A stretch of 64,000 nucleotides of DNA from Kordia sp. SMS9 (GTDB lineage: Bacteria > Bacteroidota > Bacteroidia > Flavobacteriales > Flavobacteriaceae), in assembly GCF_003352465.1 (NCBI RefSeq), contig NZ_CP031153.1:124001-188000 (forward strand), written 5' to 3'. The notes under the pieces were generated by a model. The model was not told where the DNA came from and searched no databases. It saw only the letters and a list, made by a program, of their open reading frames with translations. The number at the start of each line of letters is the position of its first letter. Position 1 is the first letter of the stretch. Of the stretch, positions 53,483-62,541 are shown piece after piece. Position numbers and translations under genes: made by a program.

Positions 53483-54499
53483 TTATTCGCGAGTTAAGAT
53501 ATATTCTCTGCTTAAAAAATCCGCTTCAGAGAGATCCATTTTTAGAATCAGACTGTCTTTTGTGACTTTAGAAACTTTGATAGTTTTGTTGGCTTTCTCC
53601 AATAATATGGTTTCCAAATTTTCATAATATTTCCAATCACAACGTCTTGTAAAAGGTTTACCAACAAAATATACAGAATCTTTACTAATACGTATCTTTT
53701 CAAAATTATCTAGCGAAAAAGGAACTGTTGTTCGCAACGAATCCAATGGAAGTTTCTCCTTGTAAACCAGCTTCCAAGTTCCATATAATGAAGGCGATTT
53801 TTTATAAGCCTTGTTTACTTCCTCAAAAACTTGTGATCTTTCTTGAAAAAGATAATCAGTGATATATACTTTATCGTTTACCAATGAATCCACAACGCCG
53901 TATGTTACTTGGAAAACACCGTCATTATTTTGAACTAATATGGTACGATTGTCAACATTTTCAACCCTCCAAAAACTTGTATTCAATATACTAGTAGCCT
54001 CACTGAACGAATACATTACAGAATCATTGGTAAAGTCAAAATATGCTTCTGTATCATCGTAGTATGTTTTATAATGTTTTCCCGTTGGATTCCAATTTAT
54101 AGTTTTAGAATTTTTAGGCAATTTTCTCAAGATAGTTTGATACATTTTGTCATCAATCATACTCGAAAGAACAATACTATCGGTTGAAATTTTTAGTTGA
54201 TTTTCTACTTCATTCCCAAGTTTGATTGTATTACTCGTTAATGAAAAATTAACAACGGTATCAATATACCCTCCTGAGTTTTTAGAGTTAAAACTTTTAA
54301 GTCGCACCGTATTTCCTTTAAAATCCATCAGATGAATATAGTCGGGAGCATCTCTAAATGTATTGTTAGCATCGTTACTAGTTTGAAAGTAGCTTACAAT
54401 CCAAGTTCCTTCTAAAGCAGTGTTGGAATTTTTGTCAGTTGTACAAGAAATACATATTGAAATTATGAATAGTACTAAAAGAATTGATTTTTTGTTCAT
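53483..54499 (-). CDS. Lipoprotein with two lipocalin-like halves, unknown function
   Basis: 338 aa. The signal peptide MNKKSILLVLFIISICISC ends in a lipobox-like Cys19, so it is a predicted lipoprotein. The mature part has two segments opening with a GTW motif (LEGTWIVSYF near 30 and LYGTWKLVYKE near 240), each followed by strands with RLKSF/KIRISKD style, which suggests two lipocalin-like small barrels. No named family recognised. Confidence 0.72.
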   Translation of the reverse strand: MNKKSILLVLFIISICISCTTDKNSNTALEGTWIVSYFQTSNDANNTFRDAPDYIHLMDFKGNTVRLKSFNSKNSGGYIDTVVNFSLTSNTIKLGNEVENQLKISTDSIVLSSMIDDKMYQTILRKLPKNSKTINWNPTGKHYKTYYDDTEAYFDFTNDSVMYSFSEATSILNTSFWRVENVDNRTILVQNNDGVFQVTYGVVDSLVNDKVYITDYLFQERSQVFEEVNKAYKKSPSLYGTWKLVYKEKLPLDSLRTTVPFSLDNFEKIRISKDSVYFVGKPFTRRCDWKYYENLETILLEKANKTIKVSKVTKDSLILKMDLSEADFLSREYILTRE

Positions 54500-54603
54500 G
54501 ATGGTAATATTTACGGTTTCTAGAAATATTTGTATAGATTTTCTTTGAAACGTTACAAAAATACTTTACACAAAAGAAAGACTGTCTAAAAAGTATAACT
54601 TAC

Positions 54604-54722
54604 GTCAAACCGAACTCTTGTGCTGAACTCCTATACCGAACTTGATTCAGTATGATTCAGTTTCTCATAAAGATTAGAAATCAATATGATGAGACTCTGA
54701 GTCAAGCTCAGCATGACGTTTC
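54604..54722. repeat. Inverted-repeat intergenic element with GAAC/TTCAGCATGACG words
   Basis: The left part repeats words such as GCTGAACTC, CCGAACTTGATTCAG and TATGATTCAG; the right part reads GAGACTCTGAGTCAAGCTCAGCATGACG, roughly the reverse complement of the left. No gene. This is a second repeat type, distinct from the 225-bp family. Confidence 0.6.
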
Positions 54723-54741
54723 CGATAATCTTTTCTATACT

Positions 54742-54772
54742 AAAAAAGCGAACCTTACTAAGTCCGCTTTTT
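54742..54772 (-). terminator. Terminator after the DUF389 gene
   Basis: AAAAAGCG / CGCTTTTT arms around a partly paired loop, with T on the minus strand after the stem, about 25 bases beyond the stop. Confidence 0.75.
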
Positions 54773-54797
54773 AATGAAGTATAATTTTTTAATTTAT

Positions 54798-56288
54798 TTA
54801 CTCTCTAATACGCTCCACAATTAAGGTATCTAAGGCTAGTTTTTGCTGCAACCATATTTTCAACTCTGCTTCGCGAAGCGTTTGAATGCTATCACTCAAC
54901 GCAGGATTCCATTTTACGGCAGCTACTGGAATGGTATCTACGGTACTAAAATTACTAGAACTCAACATTCTAGCATATCCAAATTGACGTAAATCTGCAT
55001 ATTGTATTTTTGCGTCTTTGGATAAGGTACTGAAAGCAACATATTTTTCATTCTGTGAAGAAGCTTTCGATTTTAATTGATCTTCTAAATTTAATTTATC
55101 TTGTTTCAATTTAGTATTTTCTTCCTGCAATCCTTTAATCACAAGTTCTTTTTGATCTAAATCTTTGTAAGCCCTGTCTAACGCATCTGAAATTTTATCA
55201 ACACTTCTATTTTTATTACCAAAAATCTCTAATGTAAAATCTTTGATACTTTCATATTCTTTGATATCGCTTCTATACTGCGCTTCTAAAACAGAGGAAA
55301 CTTCTCCATTAAAGTGCAGAAATATGGTTCTATTGTCTATGTCTAAATCTTCTTTTCGCTTTTGTAGCCAAACTTGAGGGTTTTTCTCTATTTTTTCTAC
55401 AAATAAATTATAATCTCTACTGATATTGCTTTCCTGCAACACATTCCAAAAGGTCCAAACTGCAGGAATCATCACTGCAAAAGCGACCAAAGAAGCCAAT
55501 CGTGAAATTCGTTTTCGCCGTTTAGAATTGGCGTATTTCAACATTGGAAAACGCAGCAATTTCAACACCAAAAAGGTAGCTAAGGCAATAAATATCGTGT
55601 TGATGGTAAACAAATACATGGCACCACCTGCATATCCCAATCCTATAGATCCGCCTTTGGCAAGTCCGAAACCTACCGTACATAATGGCGGCATTAAGGC
55701 GGTTGCAATTGCCACACCAAAAATCACAGAAGCAATGGTTCCTTTTTTGGTTCTCGCAATAATTAATGCCAAACCACCAAAAAAAGCAATCAAAACATCA
55801 CGAATATCGGGTGCTGTTCTAGCTAATAATTCAGAAGAATCTTTCTGTAAAGGAAAAAATTTAAAGAATAGAAAGGCGGTCAAAATACTCACCACAACCA
55901 TGACTATGAAGTTGATCAACGATTTACGAAGCGTGTAAATATCGTTGATCGCAATCGACATTCCCATTCCCAGAATTGGTCCCATTAATGGGGAAATTAA
56001 CATGGCTCCAATAACAACTGCTGGCGAATCTGCATTCAATCCGACCGAAGCAATAAAGATGGAACAAATTAAAATCCAAGTCGTTGCCCCTCTAAACGGA
56101 ACATCTTTTTTGACATCTTCAATGGTTTGATCTTTATCTACGTCATCTCGAATATCTAAAAGATTGTGTAAAAACCTTTTCAATCCTTCCCATAAACCTT
56201 TCGGGTCATCTACAACCTGCGTTCCATTGGTAGTTTCTTTGGGTTCGTCTTCTGTAAAATTAAATTTGTTTTCGCCTTCTGTACTCAT
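54798..56288 (-). CDS. DUF389 domain membrane protein, 496 aa
   Basis: Residues ~65-290 carry the DUF389 core with several hydrophobic segments; motifs include GLNADSPAVVIGAMLISPLMGPILG (split GLNADSPAVVIG / AMLISPLMGP) and GVAIATALMPPLCTVGFG. The C-terminal ~200 residues are soluble, with a coiled-coil stretch (KELVIKGLQEENTKLKQDK). Function of the family is unproven. It lies three bases downstream of the mannose-1-phosphate guanylyltransferase gene, so the two are probably cotranscribed. Confidence 0.9.
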   Translation of the reverse strand: MSTEGENKFNFTEDEPKETTNGTQVVDDPKGLWEGLKRFLHNLLDIRDDVDKDQTIEDVKKDVPFRGATTWILICSIFIASVGLNADSPAVVIGAMLISPLMGPILGMGMSIAINDIYTLRKSLINFIVMVVVSILTAFLFFKFFPLQKDSSELLARTAPDIRDVLIAFFGGLALIIARTKKGTIASVIFGVAIATALMPPLCTVGFGLAKGGSIGLGYAGGAMYLFTINTIFIALATFLVLKLLRFPMLKYANSKRRKRISRLASLVAFAVMIPAVWTFWNVLQESNISRDYNLFVEKIEKNPQVWLQKRKEDLDIDNRTIFLHFNGEVSSVLEAQYRSDIKEYESIKDFTLEIFGNKNRSVDKISDALDRAYKDLDQKELVIKGLQEENTKLKQDKLNLEDQLKSKASSQNEKYVAFSTLSKDAKIQYADLRQFGYARMLSSSNFSTVDTIPVAAVKWNPALSDSIQTLREAELKIWLQQKLALDTLIVERIRE

Positions 56289-56291
56289 GTA

Positions 56292-57368
56292 TTATCCGTA
56301 ATTTTCACCAAAGGTGTCTTTAACTTTTTGTAAAACTTTTTTAATGTCTTGCTCTTTTGCTTTTGGGTAAATTAACAAAACATCTTCTTTATCCACGACA
56401 ATATAATCATTTAATCCATCAATCACCACGACTTTTTTATTCGTCGTGCGAATCATATTTCCACTTGCTTCTTGCAATATAGGTTTTGCATTGACAACCG
56501 CATTACGGTTTTCCTCTTTGTCCAATTTGTCATACAAGCTTCCCCAAGTTCCTAAATCATTCCAATCAAACGTTGCTGGCAGTACATACACGTGTGTTGC
56601 GTGTTCCATGATGGCATAATCAATCGAGATGTTTTCAGATTTTCCATAATTATCCCGAATAAAATCGTCTTCAAAGTCTGTATTGTACACCGAAATGCCT
56701 TTTTCAAATAACGCGTACAGTGTTGGTTGAAATTTTTGAAAAGATGTTACAATCGTTTTGACGCTCCAAATAAAAATTCCTGCATTCCACAAATAATTTC
56801 CGCTTTCAAAAAAGGTTTTCGCTGTTGCATAATCGGGCTTTTCCGTGAATTGATGCACTTTTTTAATTGCATGTTCACTTTTTTCAAAATTAATATATCC
56901 GTATCCTGTATTTGCAAATGTTGGTTGAATCCCCAACGTCATCAGTACATTTTCTTGTTCGCATTTGTCAAAAGAAGCTTGTAAATTGTCCACAAAAGCA
57001 GTTTCATCTTCAATCCAATGATCACTTGGTGCTACGACCATCACGGCATTTGGATTTTCTTTCTGAATTTTGAGCGAAGCATATAAAATACAGGGTGCTG
57101 TATTGCGCATGGCAGGTTCTAACACCACTTGTTTTTGTGTGGCATCTGGCAATTGTGCTAAAACCAGATCGTTATATTTTTCATTCGTAAGAATGTAGAT
57201 ATTTTCTTTTGGAATGAGCTTTGAGAGTCTACTAAATGTCTTTTGAATCAAGGTTTCTCCTGTTCCCAACATGTCGTGAAACTGCTTCGGGAAGCTAGAT
57301 GTACTTACCGGCCAAAAACGCGATCCTACGCCGCCAGCCATGAGAATGGCATAATAATTCTTGTTCAT
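56292..57368 (-). CDS. manC: Mannose-1-phosphate guanylyltransferase
   Basis: 358 aa from the second Met; a first Met three codons earlier is equally possible. Nucleotidyltransferase signature MAGGVGSRFWPVS, then PKQF, VVAPSDHWIED, and FTEKPD of the sugar-binding region. There is no C-terminal isomerase domain, so it is the single-function GMP form. It makes GDP-mannose from GTP and mannose-1-phosphate for glycans, consistent with the polysaccharide genes nearby. The gene symbol is by function. Confidence 0.92.
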   Translation of the reverse strand: MNKNYYAILMAGGVGSRFWPVSTSSFPKQFHDMLGTGETLIQKTFSRLSKLIPKENIYILTNEKYNDLVLAQLPDATQKQVVLEPAMRNTAPCILYASLKIQKENPNAVMVVAPSDHWIEDETAFVDNLQASFDKCEQENVLMTLGIQPTFANTGYGYINFEKSEHAIKKVHQFTEKPDYATAKTFFESGNYLWNAGIFIWSVKTIVTSFQKFQPTLYALFEKGISVYNTDFEDDFIRDNYGKSENISIDYAIMEHATHVYVLPATFDWNDLGTWGSLYDKLDKEENRNAVVNAKPILQEASGNMIRTTNKKVVVIDGLNDYIVVDKEDVLLIYPKAKEQDIKKVLQKVKDTFGENYG

Positions 57369-57581
57369 TTTCGTCATTTTTCGTGGTAGTTTTTTTTGTT
57401 ATGAAGGCAATATAATACAGATTGCGGAAATACCTAACAAAACTGTAGATTATTGATGGTTTGGTATCGTTGATCGGTTATAAAAATAAGATGTTCGGAT
57501 ATATTGTAAAGTCTCATTTAATTTTCTGTACAAATTAGATATAATTTGGTTCACTAAAAGTCCCAATAGTTCTATTAATAA

Positions 57582-58181
57582 CTAACTCCGCAACAATTCC
57601 ACTTCCGCATTTGGGTTGAACAAATACACACGACCCGAAGAAACTTCTACACATTCATAGCGTTTGACACGTTTGTTGCCGCGTTTGAATATTTTCCCGT
57701 TGTGTAATCGGAATGTACTGCCATGTGGAATTTCAAATACATAGTTTTTATCATTTTCTGGATCGTATTGTTTCAGTGCCAACGCAAATTTGGCATCTGT
57801 ATCACTACTGGCTTTCGGGTTTTTGAAATGATTTGCCACAATCGGTAAAATCTTCATGGGAAATACCTGCGGATTGATAAACGGCAGCATCAATTGTTGA
57901 AAGGTGCGTTTCCACTCGATTCCGTGCGGTTTTATCAAACGCCCAAAATTTTCATACGCAACCAAATGTGCAATTTCATGAATTAAGGTTACAAAAAACC
58001 GGTATTTATTTTCGCCAGCATTTACGGTAATCATGTGTTTACCATCGGGCATTCTGCGATAATCGCCATGTCGTGTGACACGTTGATTGACGATTTTTAA
58101 ATGCACCTGATGCGCTTTGATCAATTCAAAAGTAGGATCTACAGCGCGTTCAGGAATGTATTTGGCTAGTATTTCTTTCAC
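57582..58181 (-). CDS. SprT-like zinc metalloprotease-fold protein, GTG start
   Basis: About 199 aa. The start is placed at GTG 58181 because a TATTTTTG -7 box lies 7 bases before it (58189-58196). A TTG at 58217 would lie upstream of this promoter. Zinc motif HEIAH at residues 68-72 (TLIHEIAHLVAYEN) and a later PHGIEW likely give the third ligand, as in SprT proteins. C-terminal part rich in basic residues. SprT relatives handle protein-DNA adducts in eukaryotes (SPRTN); the bacterial role is not well defined. Confidence 0.85.
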   Translation of the reverse strand: MKEILAKYIPERAVDPTFELIKAHQVHLKIVNQRVTRHGDYRRMPDGKHMITVNAGENKYRFFVTLIHEIAHLVAYENFGRLIKPHGIEWKRTFQQLMLPFINPQVFPMKILPIVANHFKNPKASSDTDAKFALALKQYDPENDKNYVFEIPHGSTFRLHNGKIFKRGNKRVKRYECVEVSSGRVYLFNPNAEVELLRS

Positions 58182-58188
58182 GGTTTCA

Positions 58189-58196
58189 CAAAAATA
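58189..58196 (-). promoter_or_regulatory. -7 box TATTTTTG of the SprT-like gene
   Basis: Exact TAnnTTTG match on the minus strand, 7 bases before GTG 58181. It implies a nearly leaderless transcript and decides the start. Confidence 0.6.
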
Positions 58197-58232
58197 CACA
58201 TTTGTTTGGAAAAGCAATAAAGTATATCCTTG

Positions 58233-58270
58233 ACAACCTGACGATTTCGGGAATGGAAACGTCAGGTTGT
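58233..58270. other. Perfect 11-bp hairpin downstream of DUF4349 gene
   Basis: ACAACCTGACG and CGTCAGGTTGT, exact inverted repeats around a 16-base loop. It lies 17 bases after the DUF4349 stop. No T-run follows on the minus strand, so it is not a standard terminator; it could stabilise an mRNA end or act with Rho. Confidence 0.8.
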
Positions 58271-58287
58271 ATTTTGAGATTTAAAAA

Positions 58288-59208
58288 TTACTTTCTCCCC
58301 TTTCTCCATCTTCTAAAAAAGATAATTCCAACAATTGCAAGTAGAATGATTGGCCAAATGGATAAAATGCCAATGAATAGACTTTGTATAAAATGCCAAC
58401 CTCCTAACAAAGCTTCTTTAGCTTTAGCTCCAAAACCCTTTTTGTAGGCCACAGGCTGCTCTTTGTATTCAATGGTTTCATAAATTTCTACTTGAATCGT
58501 ACTAAACGCCACTCGGCTACTCATGTATTTGAGTTTTCCCTGAACAACTTCAATTTCTTCTTGAATGACGCGCAATTGATTTTCTGTCGCCAAAATATCC
58601 TTCACGGTTTTTGCATTTTTTCGTAAAACTGCCTCCAAACGTTCTTTCACTTCTATTTTGGTTTGCAAGCGCGTTTGTGCGTCCATATATTTTTCTGTGA
58701 CATCGGTTGTAGAAATGTTGACATAATCGGTTTCTTCTGCAAATTTCTGAATGCCGTCTAATACGGTGTCAAAGTTTTCTTTGGGAATTTTGATCGTGAA
58801 TCGGTTTTTCTTTTCGTTGTAATTTTTATCGTAACGCAATTCCGAAATATAACCACCTTGCACGTACATCATTTGTTTGATATCTGTCAACGCTTGCGCA
58901 ATATTTTTCACTTTGTAGCGCGTACTCGCTGTTTTGATAATTTTTAAGTTTTCAGGAATGTTTGAAGCGAAAGTCTGATCGTTACTTGGTGATGTATATT
59001 TATAATCTTTACCTTTCCCTTCAACATCAAACTGAACATCTGTAGTGAGCACATCTACGCCATCATAATCATATTTGAGATCGACATTTTCTAACGAAAG
59101 TTCTTCTGTAAAACTTTTAGGATTCCCATCATGACAAGACATGAATATTAAGAAAAGAAAAATACATACTGATGATTTTAAAATTTGTTTTCGTGTGATT
59201 GCATTCAT
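58288..59208 (-). CDS. DUF4349 lipoprotein with C-terminal membrane segment
   Basis: 306 aa. Lipobox-like Cys after FLIFMS gives a predicted lipoprotein; the central part has the DUF4349 pattern (MMYVQGGYISELRYDK, IPKENFDTVLDGIQKF, LRVIQEEIEVVQGKLKYM) with two coiled-coil helices, then a C-terminal membrane helix (GWHFIQSLFIGILSIWPIILL) and a basic tail. Function unknown; family members are thought to be envelope proteins. Divergent from the gene at 59343, sharing the regulatory gap. Confidence 0.9.
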   Translation of the reverse strand: MNAITRKQILKSSVCIFLFLIFMSCHDGNPKSFTEELSLENVDLKYDYDGVDVLTTDVQFDVEGKGKDYKYTSPSNDQTFASNIPENLKIIKTASTRYKVKNIAQALTDIKQMMYVQGGYISELRYDKNYNEKKNRFTIKIPKENFDTVLDGIQKFAEETDYVNISTTDVTEKYMDAQTRLQTKIEVKERLEAVLRKNAKTVKDILATENQLRVIQEEIEVVQGKLKYMSSRVAFSTIQVEIYETIEYKEQPVAYKKGFGAKAKEALLGGWHFIQSLFIGILSIWPIILLAIVGIIFFRRWRKGRK

Positions 59209-59264
59209 AATTTTATATTTTTAAGGATTACGAATACAAACCTATCAACGTTTTGGCAAGAAGC

Positions 59265-59306
59265 TTTGTAAACGACTTGTAACAGCTTTGTAAATTAATT
59301 TACAAA
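59265..59306. promoter_or_regulatory. Phased (T/C)TTGTAA boxes and 20-bp palindrome
   Basis: TTTGTAA at 59265, CTTGTAA at 59276 and TTTGTAA at 59287, spaced exactly 11 bases; the last continues into the perfect palindrome TTTGTAAATTAATTTACAAA (59287-59306). It sits between the divergent DUF4349 and 59343 genes. It looks like a cooperative regulator site. Confidence 0.6.
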
Positions 59307-59342
59307 ATACAATTAACTGATTATCTGATTTTTACATTTTAA

Positions 59343-60242
59343 TTGAACACAGAAAAAACATATCATTTTTCACGATTAAAGACGGAAATTGCAGCCACAT
59401 TTCTGGCTTCGCATTCAGCTTCGAGTGATATTCGTGCGTGGAAAGGAAATACGATTACAGATTTTCAAGAAGATTTACGCCGTAAAACCAACGATAGTAT
59501 TAGCGAAAAATGGTTTTACACGTATATTAAGAATGATGCCGAAAAGTTGCCGCGTATTGACATGTTGAATTTACTCAGTGTGTATGCTGGTTTTGAAAAT
59601 TGGAATGATTTTGTGCAGCAACATGCTGAAACTAAAGTTGAAAAAAGTGCCAAACGTTTTCCAAAATTTGTCTGGTTGTTTTTGCTAGTTCCATTACTTG
59701 CGTTTGGAATTTATAGTTTGTATCCGACAGAAAACATCTTTTCCTTTTGTTTTGTAGATGCCGATCAGCGGGAAAATATCACAAAAATTCCGTTGGATAT
59801 TGAAGTGATTCGCACCAATGAAACTTCTTTGTATTTTCGAACGGATAGTTTGGGCTGTTTCTCCTACTCAACTCCTGAAAAGCAATTGACGTTTGTGGTA
59901 AAATCGCCGTATCATAAAACGGATACGATTGTGCGACATATCAATTCGAGTTCACACAAAACTGTGCATTTACAAACGGACGATTACGCACTCATGTTAT
60001 TGTATTATGCGAATGGAAACAAAGATGATTGGAAAAAACGGCGTGTACAATTGAACGAATTGATTTCAGAGAATGCGCAAATTTATCGTGTGTTTAAAAA
60101 TGATATTGGGATTGAACTATATAGCAAAAAAGAATTTATCAACTTATTAACGATTCCGACAAGTAGTTTGAAAAAGTTGCAAATTTTGGACAAAGTATAC
60201 GCGAATGAACAGATTGTGAAACTTAAATTCAGGATTCAATGA
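59343..60242 (+). CDS. Membrane protein with soluble N-terminal domain, unknown, TTG start
   Basis: 299 codons, TTG start since no ATG is available upstream of conserved-looking sequence. N-terminal soluble domain 1-~95 (ISEKWFYTYIKND, LPRIDMLNLLSVYAGFENWNDF), a pattern I believe recurs in Flavobacteria proteins but cannot name. One membrane helix ~107-128 (FVWLFLLVPLLAFGIYSLY). Then a beta domain (PLDIEVIRTNETSLYF) and a helical end. The stop overlaps the next start by four bases. A signal-transducing role is possible but not shown. Confidence 0.75.
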   Translation: MNTEKTYHFSRLKTEIAATFLASHSASSDIRAWKGNTITDFQEDLRRKTNDSISEKWFYTYIKNDAEKLPRIDMLNLLSVYAGFENWNDFVQQHAETKVEKSAKRFPKFVWLFLLVPLLAFGIYSLYPTENIFSFCFVDADQRENITKIPLDIEVIRTNETSLYFRTDSLGCFSYSTPEKQLTFVVKSPYHKTDTIVRHINSSSHKTVHLQTDDYALMLLYYANGNKDDWKKRRVQLNELISENAQIYRVFKNDIGIELYSKKEFINLLTIPTSSLKKLQILDKVYANEQIVKLKFRIQ

Positions 60243-60787
60243 TGCGAAAGATATTGTACATATTCGGCTTCTTATTTTGTATTTCATGCAATGAATTTTC
60301 ACCTAAATCTGAAAATTCGACTGCGCCAACAGAAGATTCTAAAGTTCAAGAGTTGTATTTTGACACCGATGGTTCTACAGATGCCGTAAAAGGCACAGAG
60401 TTAAGTTTTACCACAAATTATTTTAGATTCGAAGCGATTGATTCAGAAATTTCTGAAAAGCTTCAAGCCAATTACGAAGCGCAATTGTTAGCGACGAAAC
60501 ATCCTGAATTCGCAGAAGCAATCAATGAGCAATTGGCAAATTCGAGTAAATTTAAAGAAGCAATTGCAGATTCCATTCAAACCATTTCCATTGAAAACAT
60601 TGAATTTCTAGGCGATCTACAAACTCGCAACGATGACACTTCCATCCAAAAAATGAGCTTCACAAAACGGATCAATTCAACGTATACTGAGAAAGATAGC
60701 GTTTTAGTCGTCATAAAACGTTCTGTGATTGAAATTGATGATACTAAAAAAGTAAATACCTCGTTTTCATTTGAGAATTTAGATTGA
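60239..60787 (+). CDS. Small lipoprotein, 182 aa, unknown function
   Basis: Signal peptide MMRKILYIFGFLFCISC with a lipobox Cys17, then a Ser/Thr-rich linker and a soluble domain of acidic helices (ISEKLQANYEAQLLATKHPEF) and C-terminal strands. Translationally coupled (ATGA) to the membrane protein before it, so the two likely act together at the envelope. Family not recognised. Confidence 0.75.
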   Translation: MMRKILYIFGFLFCISCNEFSPKSENSTAPTEDSKVQELYFDTDGSTDAVKGTELSFTTNYFRFEAIDSEISEKLQANYEAQLLATKHPEFAEAINEQLANSSKFKEAIADSIQTISIENIEFLGDLQTRNDDTSIQKMSFTKRINSTYTEKDSVLVVIKRSVIEIDDTKKVNTSFSFENLD

Positions 60788-60977
60788 TTCCATTTTTAGA
60801 TCCGCTGTTGTTAGATTTTTTTTATGGCGCTAACGTTTTTTGTGAATCAACTCACTGAAACGATACGACTTTTTTTCTTATCAACTAACAACAAATCAAT
60901 TACGCCGAAAAAACAGCACAATAATTTTTTGGCACGATATTTATATATATATTGAAAACGAATTAAATTTAAAACAG

Positions 60978-61751
60978 ATGAAAAGAGTATTGCTACTTCT
61001 ATTTCTTTGCGCTGCTTTGCCCGCTGTTGCGCAAACTGAGTTATCCGATGATGACGCCGAATCAAAACTACTCGTAGATAATGATCGCCTGATCGTGCTA
61101 GATTTTTACGCCACTTGGTGCGGACCTTGCAAACGTATGGATCCGATTTTGAAAGAATTGAACAAAAAATACAAAGATCGTGTTGATTTTTACAAGATTG
61201 ATGTCGATAAAAGCCAAGTAGATGATGCTTTGGGAATTTCGGCAATGCCAACGTATTTATTCATCAAAAACAGTTCAAATTTGGAACAAATTGAAGGTGC
61301 GATGAGCAAGACAAAGATGGAAAGTTTGGTCAAAAAATACATGAACTACGATGAAGATGAAGTAGAAGAAACTGTGATTGAATCTACAGAGACTGATGGC
61401 GATAGTTTTTATGATGCTACTGCAAAACATGGAGATGCTGACGAATTTAGTCAGGCAACCTTAGACAAAATTTGGAATTCTTCTACACGATTGAATTCTC
61501 TAGCTTGGCATGCGTACAAAGAACATGACAATGTAAGGCATTTACTCAAAGCCATTAAAGTTGTAGAGCGTTCTATTGAATTAGAAGCGAACTATTACAA
61601 CGTAGATACACATGCAGCGCTACTATACAAAACTGGGAATTACGCGAAAGCATTGAAAAAAGCAAAAAAAGCAATTGATATTGCAAAAAAAGAAGGCATC
61701 TCGTATGGTTCAACTTCAGAACTGATTGAAAAAATTATTGAAGAAATGTAA
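60978..61751 (+). CDS. Exported thioredoxin-like protein with helical C-terminal part
   Basis: 257 aa. Signal peptide ending PAVAQ, then a thioredoxin domain with active site WCGPC at 47-51 and the cis-Pro in SAMPTYLF. Residues ~160-257 are helical, with TPR-like alternation (HTAALLYKTGNYAKALKKAKKAI, abbreviated). It is predicted to be periplasmic, making or breaking disulfides in exported proteins. A terminator follows. Confidence 0.93.
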   Translation: MKRVLLLLFLCAALPAVAQTELSDDDAESKLLVDNDRLIVLDFYATWCGPCKRMDPILKELNKKYKDRVDFYKIDVDKSQVDDALGISAMPTYLFIKNSSNLEQIEGAMSKTKMESLVKKYMNYDEDEVEETVIESTETDGDSFYDATAKHGDADEFSQATLDKIWNSSTRLNSLAWHAYKEHDNVRHLLKAIKVVERSIELEANYYNVDTHAALLYKTGNYAKALKKAKKAIDIAKKEGISYGSTSELIEKIIEEM

Positions 61752-61773
61752 ATTCATTTCATAAAAATAGTAA

Positions 61774-61803
61774 AAAAGGAAGCTACTCATAGTTTCCTTT
61801 TTT
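61774..61803 (+). terminator. Terminator after the thioredoxin-like gene
   Basis: AAAAAGGAAGCTA / TAGTTTCCTTTTT, a 13-bp stem with one G-T pair and a CTCA loop. Confidence 0.9.
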
Positions 61804-61890
61804 ATTTGCACATAAAATAGTACTTTTAGCTTAGCATTCTTACAATGAATGCTAAAACAATCGTATTCATCAATTTACATACAATTTAAC

Positions 61891-62454
61891 ATGAAAAAAA
61901 CCGCATACATTCTTACCCTTTTAGGATTATTGACTTTCTATTCAACCTATGCACAATCAGATACCAAACGTTCCATAAAAGCGTCTGTTGGTTACGGAAT
62001 TAGTTCGCCTTATGATGATGTCGAAGTAAATGGTAGTGGTTTTTTTGCTCAGGGTGAATATGTACTTGAATTCTACAATTGGTTGGATGTTCGTCCTTAT
62101 GCAGGTTTTATTTTAGCAAGTAGTGACGAAGAAGATAATGCTGCAAACGAAGCTGGATTTAAATCTGATGCTAATGCTTTTTTGATTGGTGGAAAAGCAA
62201 GAATAACAGCACCAATTCCTTGGGTTGCACCGTATCTTGAAGCTGGTATTGGAATGTCTTTTGGGAAGTTTGAAACCATTACAAATACTACTAATATTGA
62301 AAAAAGTGGTGCACTGTATCATATTCCAATTTCTGTTGGATTAGAAATCGGACGTAAACACAATATAGATGTTTCGCTTACATACTTTCTGCATCCAACT
62401 GCTGAGCAAGTTTCAGGTGCTTTTACTTTTGGTGTGGTGTTCCCGTTGAATTAG
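61891..62454 (+). CDS. Outer-membrane beta-barrel protein, ~187 aa
   Basis: The start is set at the Met opening MKKTAYILTLLGLLTFYSTYAQ, a signal peptide; an in-frame ATG at 61849 adds a leader with no signal character. The mature part alternates hydrophobic and polar residues in about eight strands (SIKASVGYGISSPYDDV, FFAQGEYVLEFY, YLEAGIGMSFGKF, ISVGLEIGRKHNIDVSLTYFL) and ends in a strand with aromatic/hydrophobic terminal residues (FGVVFPLN), as expected for a small OmpA/OmpW-like barrel. Ligand unknown. Confidence 0.85.
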   Translation: MKKTAYILTLLGLLTFYSTYAQSDTKRSIKASVGYGISSPYDDVEVNGSGFFAQGEYVLEFYNWLDVRPYAGFILASSDEEDNAANEAGFKSDANAFLIGGKARITAPIPWVAPYLEAGIGMSFGKFETITNTTNIEKSGALYHIPISVGLEIGRKHNIDVSLTYFLHPTAEQVSGAFTFGVVFPLN

Positions 62455-62541
62455 TTTTTTACTCATACACTTTCTAAGACATTATAAAACTTGTAACAAA
62501 ACTCAAATCCGCTCGTCTTGCTCGTATAAAGAAGGGAAATT

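Noticed and set aside
55426..55938. 170-aa plus-strand frame inside the DUF389 gene
   Set aside because: Complement of a well-supported membrane protein gene; composition is that of a shadow frame.
58233..58270. Canonical Rho-independent terminator
   Set aside because: The hairpin is perfect but no T-run follows on the minus strand, so it was listed as an unexplained hairpin.
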